Part shown: positions 19,671-30,996 of the stretch, one piece after another
How the letters are laid out: every line of letters begins with the position of its first letter
Position numbering within the stretch: position 1 is the first letter of the stretch
Source of the DNA: Rhabdophis nuchalis
Taxonomy: Eukaryota; Chordata; Lepidosauria; Squamata; Natricidae
Length of the DNA stretch: 64,000 nucleotides
Assembly (NCBI GenBank): GCA_039707465.1
Contig: CM077647.1
Location: forward strand, 45,135,110-45,199,109
Direction of reading: 5' to 3'
Notes under the pieces: model-generated
The model's input: only the letters and a program-made list of their open reading frames with translations
Database searches by the model: none
What the model was told of the DNA's origin: nothing
Program-made: the position numbers and the translations under genes

Positions 19671-22600
19671 GAAATGTATACCAGAATTAAACAGATATTC
19701 ACGAGTGTGTACCCAGATGTCCTGGGTGCATAGTTTGCTGTTTCTTTCTTTTTTTTTCTAGAAGAGATGAAAACCATGCATAGTATGGTTTTTCAGTGCA
19801 ATTGCTTTAATTACTTTTTAAAATAAACTTCAAATGCTGGGTGAATGGTTTTAGTGAAGAGTGGAGCTACATTCAGTACCAGATATGCAACTGAAAAATT
19901 CAAACCACTGTGTGTGGCCTGAAGTAATGGCATTTTGTTCTGCTGAATTTTCTGAAAAAGGAAGCAGACCTTTGTTAACACCAAGGTACTCCAGCTCCAA
20001 TGCATTACCCAGTTAATTTCAATGCAAAATGGACAACAGTAGAAAATAAAAGATGCTTTTTAACCAGTTTTCCCAAAATACCAGTAAGTATTGATAGGCG
20101 GATTCTTGAATTCACAATATGGGCATTGCAGAAAGTGCTGAGTTTTGAATAAGTTCAATGTCAACATTATGATATACTGTAATAAAAGGAAGCATTTTAT
20201 ATACATATATCTAAGTGTATTATTGAAGAAGATAACAACTAGAATCAAACTTGGAAGTTGAAGCAATAATTTGCAATATGCAGATAGAACCACTTTGTTA
20301 ATTAACAATGAAGAAGACAAAAAAACCTATTAAAAAGCAAATAAAAAGATAAAAATGCTAATATTAAAAACTAAACAAAAATGTCAATCAATATACTTCA
20401 TGCATTTATTGTTGCTAAGAAAAAGAAAAAGGTGGTAAATATTGTTGTATATTTTACTTTTAAGAATAAATCAAGAGAGGGGGTATTAGAAAAACAAAGA
20501 ATAATCCCAGAGAGAAAAGCAATACCATACCTAAATAAGATAATGAAAAATAGTAATATTTTAGTGACAACAAAATAAAAATTAAAACATTGTCTAATTG
20601 CTTCCTTAAAGAGATGAACAGCAAATAGAAACTCTTTAGGCATATTACTTGAGTGGATGACAAGGAAAATATAGTATGTTTGACAAGGTTGAAAAAAATA
20701 GAATAAGGAAAAAACAATGCATAAAGTAAAGAGCTGGAATTAAAAAGATTACTGGAAAGTCTGGCATGCAATACCAGCCTTAGATTAACACTGCATATAG
20801 ATTCCCACAAAATGAAGGGTTAATACTATACATTCTACATTGAATATTCCAAAGAAAATGTTGTTACAAAAGTTACTAGGCATTATAATTCCTACAAGTT
20901 GGTCACAAAGGAGGACTGACTTATTATAAAAAAAAAGTAGACATGATTAAATTTGTCCATCCAGTCATTAGTAATTGAACCAAATTCAAGGCTTCTAAAT
21001 TTAGTCCATACCAACCAAACTACTTTGATGTGTTTGGGATATGTATCACAGCACCGTAGGTCAAAAAAACTGTCTCCAAATAAAAATAATTAGGATTTCT
21101 CTAACCTTGTCATTGAATAATAAAAGTGGAAGGGGTCTTTGGCCCAGCAACTCCAAACTACTGCTCAGTACAGTATAACAATTCTTTTTCTTCCGTTAAA
21201 GTGATATGCAAAAAAAATGAGGTTATATATTAAATATATTAAGCCTTGAGAAAGATTGAGCTTGGACCTCAGAAAGAGAAATAAATAATCTCACCCAACA
21301 AGGAGATTATGTGATACAGCAGGAGTCTCTACATGGTTCAGCAAGGGCCTCTATATATCCTTCTCAAGCCTGGGTTATGAAGATATTTGGTACTTGGTAA
21401 GAAAAACACAGAGCCAATTGTCTATATTCTATGTTTAAAAGCAGACTTTCTGGCAACTGAATCTTATTTTTAGATAACAATGGGTGCGCTCCATCACAAC
21501 CAAGGAAGCCAATTTGATCTGAAGGCAGAAGAAAGGCTGCCTGGCACAATGAGTTTCTTTCTCCAGCAGAAGGGAATGTCTGAACAGTTCAGGAGATAGC
21601 TGAACTGCCAAAAGCAGTTGCTTCATTCTGCTTAACAGTAGTGTCAGCTTTGTTCAACAACTGGAGAAGATTCTGTGGGGAAGTAATATACTGTTTATAT
21701 GTTTTATATCTGACAAACAGCAAATAAACACTCTGAAGTTTTTGTTTCTTGTGGACTTCCTCACTCATGTTCAAAGGATTTTAGTGCTTATTTTTTCTGG
21801 CTACATAATTACAGTACAAAGTAATTTTGGGCTTTAGAATGACCATCCATTCTTCTGAAATGCGCTCTACATCATTTTTACCAACTTGCTTTACTAACAC
21901 ATCATAGTGAGGTGGCAGAAGATTCCTTGCCATTTACAGTAATAATGGCACTTTCAGCCAAAGTTTGGTACTACTCTCACACTATTGCTACACTCTTACA
22001 TTCATATTGTCCATGACTAGCTATATTTTTTTATTCCTGCTTTCTGGCAAAGAACTCAAATGTCCAAACTTTCTTTGTGATTTGTGATTCTGAAGCTATA
22101 TTGGATTTGGTGGCAGGTCATTTCATTGGAATGTTGCCTCCCTTGCCTGAACTCAAAGCTTTATATAAGATTTTCATAGTCACCTTGTTAATAAATCTAA
22201 TGTTAATCCTTTCATCACTTTCACAAACTCTCTAAGAAAGTATCAAAAGTATCCCGTTTATATAAGCAACGTGTTACAAACCCTTGCCTTAGTCCACCTT
22301 CCAAGCTCTTGGTTCAAGTATTCAGTTATTCTCCTACATATAGAAACCCTATACTGCAACCAATAAGTTGCAACTTGCTTGATACAGCTTCTGGGGAAAA
22401 AGAGGGCTTGGATGCAAAATGTCATGCCATTATAGCTTTCCAAGGGAATTTACAGGATATGTAGAAATAGCACATTCTTGGTTGTTGGCCAAACTGCTGC
22501 AAATTGTGGCAGGAGCTCAAAGTTTATGGAAAACAGTTAAACAACTGCACATAACATGTACTGAATACAGAGGGTAAGGGGGAGATACAAATAATCCACT

Positions 22601-22697
22601 TCTCTTTTTCAATATGTATTGGATGCAGAGAGGAGGTTTAATTGATATAGTGTACATGTTTGAGCACTATCACAATATTTGCATTGTCCAAAAGTGT
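19671..22697. other. A-rich stretch with no recognised gene
   Basis: About 3 kb, A-rich between 20300 and 20720. A possible CR1 3'-end scrap (aagtggaaggggtctttggc, 21124-21143) is too short to call firmly. No coding sequence recognised. Confidence 0.45.
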
Positions 22698-22873
22698 GTA
22701 AATGCAAGTAGATAAATAGTTACCAATTCAGTGGGAAGTTAACAGCATCCGGTGTATAATCATGTTGACTACATGAACACAGATGTGTCTTTGGATAATT
22801 CTGGCTACTTTGGCTAAGAAACAGAGATGAGCATAGAGTCGGACATGACTGGACAGGAGAAACCTTTACCTTA
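22698..22873 (+). repeat. 3' part of a tRNA-type SINE (gagatgagca family)
   Basis: The strings aaatgcaagtagataaatag, gggaagttaacagcatccgg, gaaacagagatgagcatag, agtcggacatgactgg, and aaacctttacctta match the body and end of the SINEs at 33173-33526 and 53076-53404. The tRNA-like head is absent. Confidence 0.7.
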
Positions 22874-23230
22874 ATATAATCTGGAGGAGGCTCTGGTTAT
22901 ATAGTTTTCTCATTGGTCTCAGCATTTTAAATGACTGGAATAAAGATGATTGCATGACCAAGTTTAAAATAATTTGATAGGTGCCATGTAGATGCCTACA
23001 CACTGAAATAACATTGATTTGGGAATAAAAATGTTTTTGATATAATACCTGTTAATATCTGGATGTAGATTTTGTTTTTATATAGTGGCATAACCATTTA
23101 AATTGTGCTTAGAAAGAGATCTGGAACATTTCATTTCTAACTACTGATCGTAGCATACTAAGAATTGTAGTTTGTGATATGGAATTAAAACTTACCCACC
23201 CTTATTTCATGTCATATACAATATAACTTT

Positions 23231-23266
23231 TAGAATAGAATAGAATAGAATAGAATAGAATAGAAT
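23231..23266. repeat. (AATAG)n microsatellite at the Rex1 3' end
   Basis: About seven copies of a pentamer (tagaatagaa). It sits exactly at the 3' terminus of the minus-strand LINE, so it is the element's tail or was expanded from it. Confidence 0.9.
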
Positions 23267-23866
23267 TCTTTGTTGGCCAAGTGTGATTGGATACACAAAG
23301 AATTTGTTTTTGGTGCATATGCTCTCAGTGTACATAAAAAGACAAGATACGTTAATCAAGAATCATAAGGTACAACACTTAATAATAGTCATAGGGCACA
23401 ACTAAGTGATCAGGAAACAATATCAATATATATCATAAGGATACAAGCAATAAAGTTACAGTCATGCAGTCATAAGTGGGGGCAGAAGGGTGATAGGAAT
23501 AATGAGAAGACTAATAGTAATAGTAATACAGCCTTAATGAATAGTTTGACAGTGTTGAAGGAATTATTTGTTTAGCAGAGTGATGTCATTCGGGAAAAAC
23601 CTATTCTTGTGTCTAGTTGTCTTGGTGTGCAGTGCTCTATAGTGGCATTTTGAGGGTAGAGTTGAAACAATTTATGTACAGGATGCAAGGGATCTGTAAA
23701 TATTTTTATGGCCCTCTTTTTGACTCATGCGTTATAGAGGTCCTCAATGGAAGGCAGGTTGGTAGCAATTGTTTTTTCTTCAGTTCTAATTATCCTCTGA
23801 AGTCTGTGTCTGTCTTGTTGGGTTGCAGAACCAAATCAGACAGTTATAGAGGTGCAGATGACAGGC

Positions 23867-24286
23867 TCAGTAATTCCTTTGTAGAACTGTATCAGCAACT
23901 CCTTGGCAGTTTGAGCTTCCTGAGTTGGTGCAGAAAGAACATTCTTTGTTGTGCTTTTTTGATGACATTTTTAATGTTATCCATTTTATGTCTTGAGATA
24001 CGATAGAACCTAGAAATTTGAAGGTCTCTACTGTTGATACTGTGTTGTCTAGTATTGTAAGAGGTGGTAGTATGGGAGGGTTTCTCCTAAAGTCTACCAC
24101 CATTTCTACAGTTCTGAGTGTGTTCAGTTCCAGATTGTTCCGGTCGCACCACAAGGCTAATTGTTCAGCCTCCCACCTGTATGAAGATTCAACATCGTCT
24201 TGAATGAGACCAATCACTGTTGTATTATCTGCAAACTTCAGTAGTTTAGCAGATGGATCACTTGAGATGCAGTCATTGGTTAACCT
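23867..24286 (-). pseudogene. Rex1 reverse transcriptase fragment, broken
   Basis: Reading the minus strand gives LLKFADNTTVIGLIQDD, AEQLALWCDRNNLELNTL, TVEMVVDFRRNPPILPPL, and FKFLGSIVSQDIKW. These are the palm catalytic box and following blocks of Rex1 RT. The box reads FADN where active RTs have FADD, so a catalytic aspartate is lost. The protein then goes out of frame after SSKKHNKE; homologous sequence (QLRKFN-like, ELLIQFY-like) continues in other frames to about 23700. The N-terminal RT and endonuclease are missing. The first residues of the longest frame (MCPVRFRLTN) come partly from beyond the element's break. Confidence 0.8.
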
Positions 24287-26335
24287 GAATCTGACCGGAC
24301 ACAAGTAAGAGCCCAGTTACGGACTTACATTGTGGCGCTGAGAGTGGCCAAACGTCATCATTGTGCCACTCTCATAGCATCCGCAGAAAACCGCCCTGCC
24401 GCCCTGTTTAGGGTGACCCTCTCCCTCCTTCAACAGAGGGTGCGGGAAGCCCCGCTACAGGGCAGAGCAGAGGAATTTGTGACTTTTCTGCAGGAGAAAA
24501 TCGCTCAGATACAGAACGAGTTAGCCCCCATTGATGGCCCAGTGGGATGCCACGAGACAGATCTTGTTTGGGAGGAGTTTGACTCCGTTACTTCCGAGGA
24601 TATGGACAGGCTACGTGGGCGACTGCGAGCCACCACATGTTTATTGGACCCGTGTCCCTCCTGGCTTGTACTGGCATCCTGGGAGGTGACACGAGGCTGG
24701 CTCCAAGAGGTTGTCAACGCATCCTTAAGTGAGGGTTCCTTGCCTGCTTCCCTAAAAGAGGCTATGGTGAGGCCCCTCCTTAAGAAGCCCTCTTTGGACC
24801 CAGCTTTATTAAACAACTATCGTCCAGTCTCCAACCTTCCCATTTTGGCGAAGGTTGTTGAGAGTGTGGTGGCACAACAGTTTCCCCGTCACCTGGAGGA
24901 AGTTGATTATCTAGACCCGCGCCAGTCCGGCTTTCGGCCCGGGCATAGCACTGAGACGGCATTGGTCGCGTTGGTTGATGATCTCTGGAGGGCCAGAGAT
25001 GGGGGTTGTTCCTCCATCCTGGTCCTATTAGACCTCTCAGCGGCTTTTGATACCATCGACCATGGTATCCTATTGCATCGGCTGGGGGGGGTTGGGGGTG
25101 GGAGGCACCGTTTTACGGTGGTTCTCCTCCTACCTCTCTGGCCGATCGCAATTTGTGTTGGCAGGAGAGCAGAGGTCGACCTCGACACCCCTCACATGTG
25201 GGGTGCCTCAGGGGTCGGTCCTCTCGCCTCTCCTGTTCAACACATATATGAAGCCGCTGGGTGAGATCATCCATGGTTTTGGGGTAGAGTACCACCTGTA
25301 CGCTGATGATACACAGCTGTACATTTCTACCAGAAACCACCCCAACGATGCCGTAGCAGTGATGTGCCAGTGCCTGGAAGCCGTGCGGATCTGGATGGGA
25401 AGTAACGGACTCAGGCTCAACCCGACCAAGACCGAGTGGCTGTGGTTTCCGGCTGCCTATTCAACCAGCTGACTCCATCGCTGGCCATAGGGGGCGAACA
25501 TCTTGCCCCTGTGGATGGGGCACGCAACTTGGGTGTCCTCCTGGATGCCCGGCTGTCCATGGAAGATCAAGTGACAGCCGTGGCCAGGAGGGCGTTTTAC
25601 CAGGTTCGCCTGGTTCGCCAGTTGCGTCCCCTATTGGATTGGGACGCCCTTCGCACAGTCACTCATGCTCTCGTGACATCACCACTGGACTATTGTAACT
25701 CTCTCTTCCCTTGAGGTGCACCCGGAGACTTCAGATGGTTCAGAATGCAGCCGCGCGGGCAATCTTGGGTACCTCCAGATCTGCCCACATAACTCCACTT
25801 CTGCGCGAGTTGCACTGGCTGCCTGTCGTCTTCCGGGTGCGCTTCAAGGTATTAGTCATCATTTTTAAAGCGCTCCATGGCTCGGGACCTAGCTATCTGC
25901 GGGATCGAGTCCTGCCTCATACATCCTCACGGCCGATTCGCTCCCACAGAGAGGGACCTCTCCAGGTGCCGTCCACTAGACTCTGTCAGCGGGCGACGCC
26001 CAGGGGAAGGGCTCTCTCTGTGGCGGGCCCTGCCCTCTGGAACGACCTTCCCCCCGACATCAGAACAACCACGGACTTCCGCTCCTTCCGTCTGAAACTA
26101 AAAACTCATCTTTTCCGTTTGGCCGGCCTTGGGTAGCCTCTCTCTACAGGGTCTAGCTGTTTTAATTGGGTATTTTAGCAGGTTAAGGGGATTTTAGCAC
26201 AGGCCCAGATTTAATTTGTTTTTAATTGTATTTGTATATTTATTGTATTGTGGTTTTAGCTTTCCCTGTGCACCGCTCCGAGTCCCTACGGGGAGAGGAG
26301 CGGTCTATAAATTAAATCATTCATTCATTCAACAT
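24287..26335 (+). mobile_element. L2-type LINE, 5'-truncated but with most of the RT
   Basis: Starts at tgaatctgaccggacacaag, homologous to the gagtctgaccggacactgat string at 2189 in the first L2, and runs through RT, C-terminus and UTR (caccgctccgagtccctacg, 26271) to a (CATT)n tail at 26311-26330. The endonuclease is absent. Confidence 0.9.
24332..26136 (+). pseudogene. L2 reverse transcriptase with three frameshifts
   Basis: The protein can be followed through four frame segments. 24332-25085 carries VWEEFDSVTSEDMDRL, LLDPCPSWLVLASWEV, SGFRPGHSTETAL and LDLSAAFDTIDHG. A G-run at about 25085-25100 breaks the frame. 25100-25445 carries LRWFSSYLSGRSQFVLAG, GVPQGSVLSPLLF, the catalytic YADDTQLYIS, and KTEWLWFP. 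The frame shifts at about 25445, then 25450-25714 carries LGVLLDARLSMEDQV. A small deletion at about 25708 removes the YMGLP codons, and 25711-26136 carries RCTRRLQMVQNAAARAI and LRELHWLPV to LAGLG. The catalytic box is intact, so only indels disable it. Less decayed than the 1.3-4.2 kb copy. Confidence 0.87.
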
Positions 26336-26689
26336 CTAAAAGGTAACTATTGTTTCTGCCAGCCCAATTGAAGTTTGTTACAGTACAGTAATCCAGCTGT
26401 AAAATTATTCAAGTAGGTATAATTTGATACTCAGGTATGAGCCCAATGATCATATTAAAATACCAGCAGAAACAAAATGTATATAATATGATTGGGTGAT
26501 TAATATCATATTGGAAATAGAACAGACTTGGGTATTTCATACAAGATTGTGTCTCAAGTTCTTGTATAAGATACATAGCTTTGTTAAAATATCTTTTCAA
26601 CTTTCACATATTTACCTTTGTTTTACGGCATTGATTCAGTCATTTCTAAAGTTCAGCTCAGTCTCAGACTCTTTAGGGGCATGACCTTT
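26336..26689. other. Spacer between two opposed L2 copies
   Basis: About 350 bp of AT-rich sequence with no recognised feature. Confidence 0.45.
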
Positions 26690-27324
26690 TAATAATAATA
26701 ATAATAATAATAATTTATTAAACTTGTTGACCGCTCCCTCTCCCCGAAGGGACTCGGAGCGGTGCACAGGGCTAATAAAACAATAAATACATACATATAG
26801 TTAAAAAACAAATTAAATATTTCCTTGCGCTAAAAATCCAATTAAAAACTAAAATCCCCATCTAAAATTTCTAGCAGCCCCATCGAAGAGAGACTATCCT
26901 AGGCCGGCCAAGCAGAACAGATATGTTTTTAATTTTAGACGGAAGGAGCGGAGGTCCGTGGTAGTTCTAATGTCGGGGGGAAGGTCGTTCCAGAGGGCTG
27001 GGCCTGCCACAGAGAGAGCCCTTCCCCTGGGCGTCGCCCGCTGACAAAGTCTAGTGGACGGCACCTGGAGAAGTCCCTCTCTGTGGGAGCGAATCGGCCG
27101 TGTGGATGTGTGCGGCAGGATCCGATCCTGCAAATAGCTAGGTCCCGAGCCATGGAGCGCTTTAAAGATGATGACTAGAACCTTGAAGTGCACCCGAAAG
27201 ACGACAGGCAGCCAGTGCAGCTCGCGCAAGAGCGGTGTTACGTGGGTACACCTTGCGGTTCCCATAATTGCTCGCGTGGCTGCATTCTGGACTAGCTGAA
27301 GTCTCCGAGTGCACCTCAAGGGGA
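26690..27324 (-). mobile_element. L2-type LINE 3' end, minus strand
   Basis: On the plus strand it opens with (AAT)n at 26690-26716 (the tail), then ctccccgaagggactcggag and cggtgcacag (UTR box), then the C-terminal codons in reverse. It is 5'-truncated at about 27324 (cctcaaggggagg). Confidence 0.9.
26894..27324 (-). CDS. L2 reverse transcriptase C-terminal fragment, open frame
   Basis: Minus-strand reading gives LPLRCTRRLQLVQNAATRAI, HVTPLLRELHWLPV, VHFKVLVIIFKALHGSGPSY, GRALSVAGPALWNDLPPDI and LAGLG, with no internal stop. The frame extends a little beyond the element into flanking DNA at about 27412. It is very close to the C-terminus at 25711-26136, about 750 bp away on the opposite strand. 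It lacks the RT core and cannot be functional. Confidence 0.83.
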
Positions 27325-28544
27325 GGTGCACTTTTAGTTCATTCATGGTACTGTGGCTGTCAAACAGAGAAGCAAATGTTAGGTGCTCTTTTTTGGCACT
27401 CAGATGTGGCAAGTTTATTCAGAATAGCAGTCCCAATAGCTTTCAGAAGATGCAGATTTTTGTTTTCTTCAGGGGAAACATTAACCACATAACCCCAAGT
27501 AGCTTAACTTGGGAAATGTCTCATCCGAGTCAAAAGGTCATAAGATCCTGAGGCTTCAACCTAAACAGTGATGCAAATATAGAAAATGTTTTTATGTTTT
27601 TTGCTCTAAATACTTACTCATTTTTGCAATAGTTTTTGAGACTTTCCTTTGGCATGAGATGACAGAGATGTCACTTAGGCAGATCAATGGATTTCTTTTT
27701 CTTCCTCCCCATTAAAAAAAATAAAATTTATTCATTCCTAGTGTTGTTTGTTTCCCTTTTTAAATCTCCAGCTCATCTTGAAAATGCATTCTTGTGTTCT
27801 GAAATTAGTTATTCCTGCACAACTATGTGTACTTTTCTTGTGGGTAGGAGATATATTTTCAGTAATATCTCTTGAAGACTGAATATTTGTCATTTTGCCA
27901 TAATGCAGACATCCATGCAAGCCATATTAGACATGAAAGCGAAAGGATGAATTCGGCAGGATTGCCTTGCAGCTGTAAATGCCTAAAGTACATTTTGCTC
28001 TTTGGAATAGCTAACATGAAACATTGATTTTTAACCCTTTTCATTTCCCATTCTCTAAAATGCATTAGTTTTTGTACCAATTACTTCTTCATTCTGTATA
28101 GCTTTGAAGAAAGTCAATCTTTCAAATGTTAATGCAATTATGTGTTTACAGACACCATTATGTGTTCCTTTGACTGGAGATGAAACTTCACCAAACCTGA
28201 AGACTTATTTTTTCAGCAAAGGTGAGGATGGTTTTTGCTTCCCAGACACCATTGTATCATTTGATTGCTTCAGTGGGACTTACATATTTATGGTATTGAG
28301 AACCTGTAACTGCCAGATTTTCTGCATGGCAGTATGCATTTTTCTTGTGGGTGGACTTTGACGAAACTGCTTAAATGCACAATCCTGTAAAGTTCCAAAA
28401 TAATTGAAGAACTGCATAGGATTTAATGACTAGTTTACTCTACGGTTCCATGGAGTTTCAGATTCATAATCGTGTTTTTTCCTAGACTAGGCGATATTAT
28501 TTTTGATATTATTATTGAGATATAGGCATACATTATTTATCTAT
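27325..28544. other. Stretch with no confirmed gene
   Basis: No repeat recognised. A 70-base block at 28152-28221 is flanked by tttacag and gtgagg and is open in one frame (TPLCVPLTGDETSPNLKTYF), so it has the form of an exon, but I cannot name a protein. It is treated as a candidate only. Confidence 0.35.
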
Positions 28545-28786
28545 TTATTTATTAGATTTCCATTCTGTCCTTATTACTTTATAAGGAATTCAAGCAACAA
28601 GCATACATAATACTCCTTCATCACTATTTTTCCCACAACAACAATACTGTGAGGCGATTTGGGCTGCAAGACAATGATTAGCCCAAAATCACCCTATGGG
28701 CTTTTATTCCTTAGGTAGGTCTGGTACTCAAGGTATCCTGGTTTCTAGGCCAGCATATTAACTACTACCTCAAACTGCCTCTCTGC
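28545..28786 (-). mobile_element. tRNA-derived SINE, minus strand
   Basis: Reverse reading gives the squamate SINE pattern: a head ending ggcagagaggcagtttgagg and tagttaatatgctgg, then gattttgggctaatcattgt, cagcccaaatcgcctcac, and gttgttgtgggaaaa, with an AAAT-rich tail at 28545. The B box is degenerate. Confidence 0.6.
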
Positions 28787-29657
28787 CATTCAATAGACAA
28801 CAAACATAGTATCTCACTATTAAACTCAGTATTGGAAACCTATTGTTAAATGTAGGTTTTCATAGATCTGTCAGAATAAATAATAGCTTGACATTTTCGT
28901 ACCACAACAGGCCCCCTGCCTTCACATTTATAAAAAAAATAAAATAAATGAATAATGTATTAAGTTTTACATTTGCATGTCCTGGAGCTTTCATGTGAGA
29001 ATACAGAGAAATTCTGAGATTTTCTGTCTTCAAACATTTCAATGATTTTATATTGTACTACTCTTTTTAAAATGTAGCTATGTTAGTCATAACAAATATA
29101 AGCAGCTATCTAATCTTGGCTAGCTTTAAAAGAAAGTAAACTAGCCACATGAAAAATTGTCAGTTATTTCACAATTCTAAATTGCTGGCACTTGTCAAGA
29201 AAGTCATATTTATCTGGAGTCATGCCTTTACTTTTAGGTGCCATCTAGTGGTGTTTCAAGCAGTGGAAAACTACCCCAACCCCAATTGATGTCATATAAA
29301 ATCTTGCTGTGGAGTTGTATTTAATGTTTAATTATGGAAATTCTGCTTTGAAAATTACATGATGCACCTTTTCTGCAAAGTGGACTACATTAATTAGTCA
29401 CAGTTGATCCAGGGTTTTCTTCTGTTTCTGAAAAGAAAACTCCCTGGTTTGTCAATAGGAAACAGCTCATTGTTCTTGATAATTGCTCATTTTCTGGAGG
29501 AAAAAATATATATGTAATTAATCCCTGAGAAATTTAAAGGTCAATAAGTAAAAAGAGAGCATAAGTGAATGTTTATTTAAAATGACTAAATTGAATAGAT
29601 GTTTGAATAAAACATATTTGTAAATTACCAGTGCAATTCTTTACATATTTATTTTAG
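28787..29657. other. Stretch with no recognised gene
   Basis: AT-rich, nothing recognised. Confidence 0.45.
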
Positions 29658-29860
29658 AAGGTTTAGGTTTAGGTTTTAGGATTTATTAGTTTTTTATACC
29701 GCCCTACTCCCGAAGGACTCAGGGCGGTGTACAGCCAAAGTAAAACAGATATATAAAAGTTTAAAAAGTTTTTAAAAAACATATTAAACAATGTGGCCTC
29801 AAAATTAAAAAAAACCAAACAAACCCCAGTTAAAATTAATAAAAATTCGTAATTTAAAAT

Positions 29861-30747
29861 TCATTTGTATGCCAGCCCGGCTTGTTGGAAAAGGAAAGTT
29901 TTGATAGCACAGCGGAAGGTGCGGAAGTCAGAGATAGTTCTTAATTCCGGGGGCAATTCGTTCCAGAATACCGGTGCTCCCACAGAGAAGGCTCTCCCCC
30001 TGGGTGTCGCCAGTCGACATTGTTTAGCTGACGGCACCATGAGGAGACCCTCTCTATGGGAGCATACTGGCCAGTGGGAGGAGGCTCTCAGTGGCAGAAG
30101 GCGATCTCGTAAGTACCCAGGTCCTAAGCCATGGAGCGCTTTAAAGATAGTAACCAACACCTTGAATTGTACCCAGAAAACCACCAGAAGCCAGTGCAGC
30201 TCGCACAGGAGGGGTGTTACATGGGAGTGTCGCGTTCCCCCCATAATTACCTGTGCGGCCGCATTCTGGACCAGTTGGAGCCTCTAGGTGCTCTTCAAGG
30301 GGAGCTCCATGTAGAGAGCATTACAGTAGTCCAGATGGGAAGAGACAAGGGCATGAGTGACTGTGTGCACGGCATCCCAATCTAGGAAGGGATGCAACTG
30401 GTAGATCAGGCGAACCTGATAAAAAGCCCCCCTGGTGACAGCTGTCATATGATCTTCAAAGGACAGCCATGCATCCAGGAGGACACCCAAGTTGCGAACC
30501 CTTCCTGTGGGGGCTAAAGTCTCACCCCCCATAGCCAGTGATGGAATCAGCTGACTTTAGCGGGACGCCAGGAACCACAGCCATTTGGTCTTGGAGGGGT
30601 TGAGCCTGAGCCTATTCCTCCCCATCCAGATTCGCATGGCCTCCAGGCACTGGGACATCACATCAAGGGCAACATTGGAGTGGTCTGGGGATGAAACATA
30701 CAGCTGCGTATCATCAGCGTACTGATGGAACTTTACCCCCAAATCCT
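29861..30747 (-). pseudogene. L2 RT, C-terminal segment below the nested insertion
   Basis: From high to low coordinates, the minus strand reads GVKFHQYADDTQLYVSS (catalytic box, 30557-30742), then KTKWLWFL; a stop lies at about 30555. It continues at 30284-30532 with LGVLLDAWLSFEDHMTAV and YQVRLIYQLHPFLDWDAV, then a frame change, and 29861-30244 with HVTPLLCELHWLLV, GRAFSVGAPVFWNELPPEL, and QQAGLAYK. The YADD box is intact, but stops and at least one frameshift disable the protein. Confidence 0.85.
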
Positions 30748-30751
30748 GGAT

Positions 30752-30996
30752 TAGATTAGATTAGATTTATTTAATATATATACCACTCCCTTTCCCAAAA
30801 AGGGACTCGGGTGGTGCACAGAAAATTAAAAAAGCATATAAAAACAAGACAATATACAAAATTTAAAACCGAATAAAACTATTACCCCTAAAAACCAATT
30901 AAAACAATTTGATGTCAGGCTAAAGGCTAGGTAGAGTTAGGCCGGGCAGGCCTGTTGGAAAAAGTAGGTCTTGAGTTTCAGACGGAAAGAACGGAT
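30752..30996 (-). mobile_element. Nested 3' end of a second L2
   Basis: On the plus strand this opens with a (GATTA)n tail (30752-30768), then aaaaagggactcgggtggtg (UTR box), then reversed C-terminal codons ending at ttccgtctgaaactc. GGAT occurs on both sides (30748-30751 and 30993-30996). Removing the block rejoins the host L2 between the GEII codons and GVKFHQ. Confidence 0.85.

Larger units (their letters stand above)
23231..24286 (-). mobile_element. Rex1-type LINE, 5'-truncated, minus strand
   Basis: The RT fragment lies at the high-coordinate side, and the 3' UTR ends at aatcacacttggccaacaaa (minus strand, about 23289-23270), followed by a pentanucleotide tail. The coding motif KLLKFADNTTVIGLI is characteristic of Rex1. 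It meets an L2 copy head to head near 24286. Confidence 0.8.

Noticed and set aside
23617..24203. Plus-strand frames over the Rex1
   Set aside because: Shadows of the minus-strand reverse transcriptase and its 3' UTR.
7108..27324. L2 C-terminal open frames considered as domesticated host genes
   Set aside because: They lack the RT core and a start, end in ordinary L2 tails and show no sign of selection beyond youth.
29659..29682. ggtttaggtttagg resembling telomeric repeats
   Set aside because: Only two to three units, not TTAGGG, and placed exactly at an L2 3' end, so it is that element's tail.
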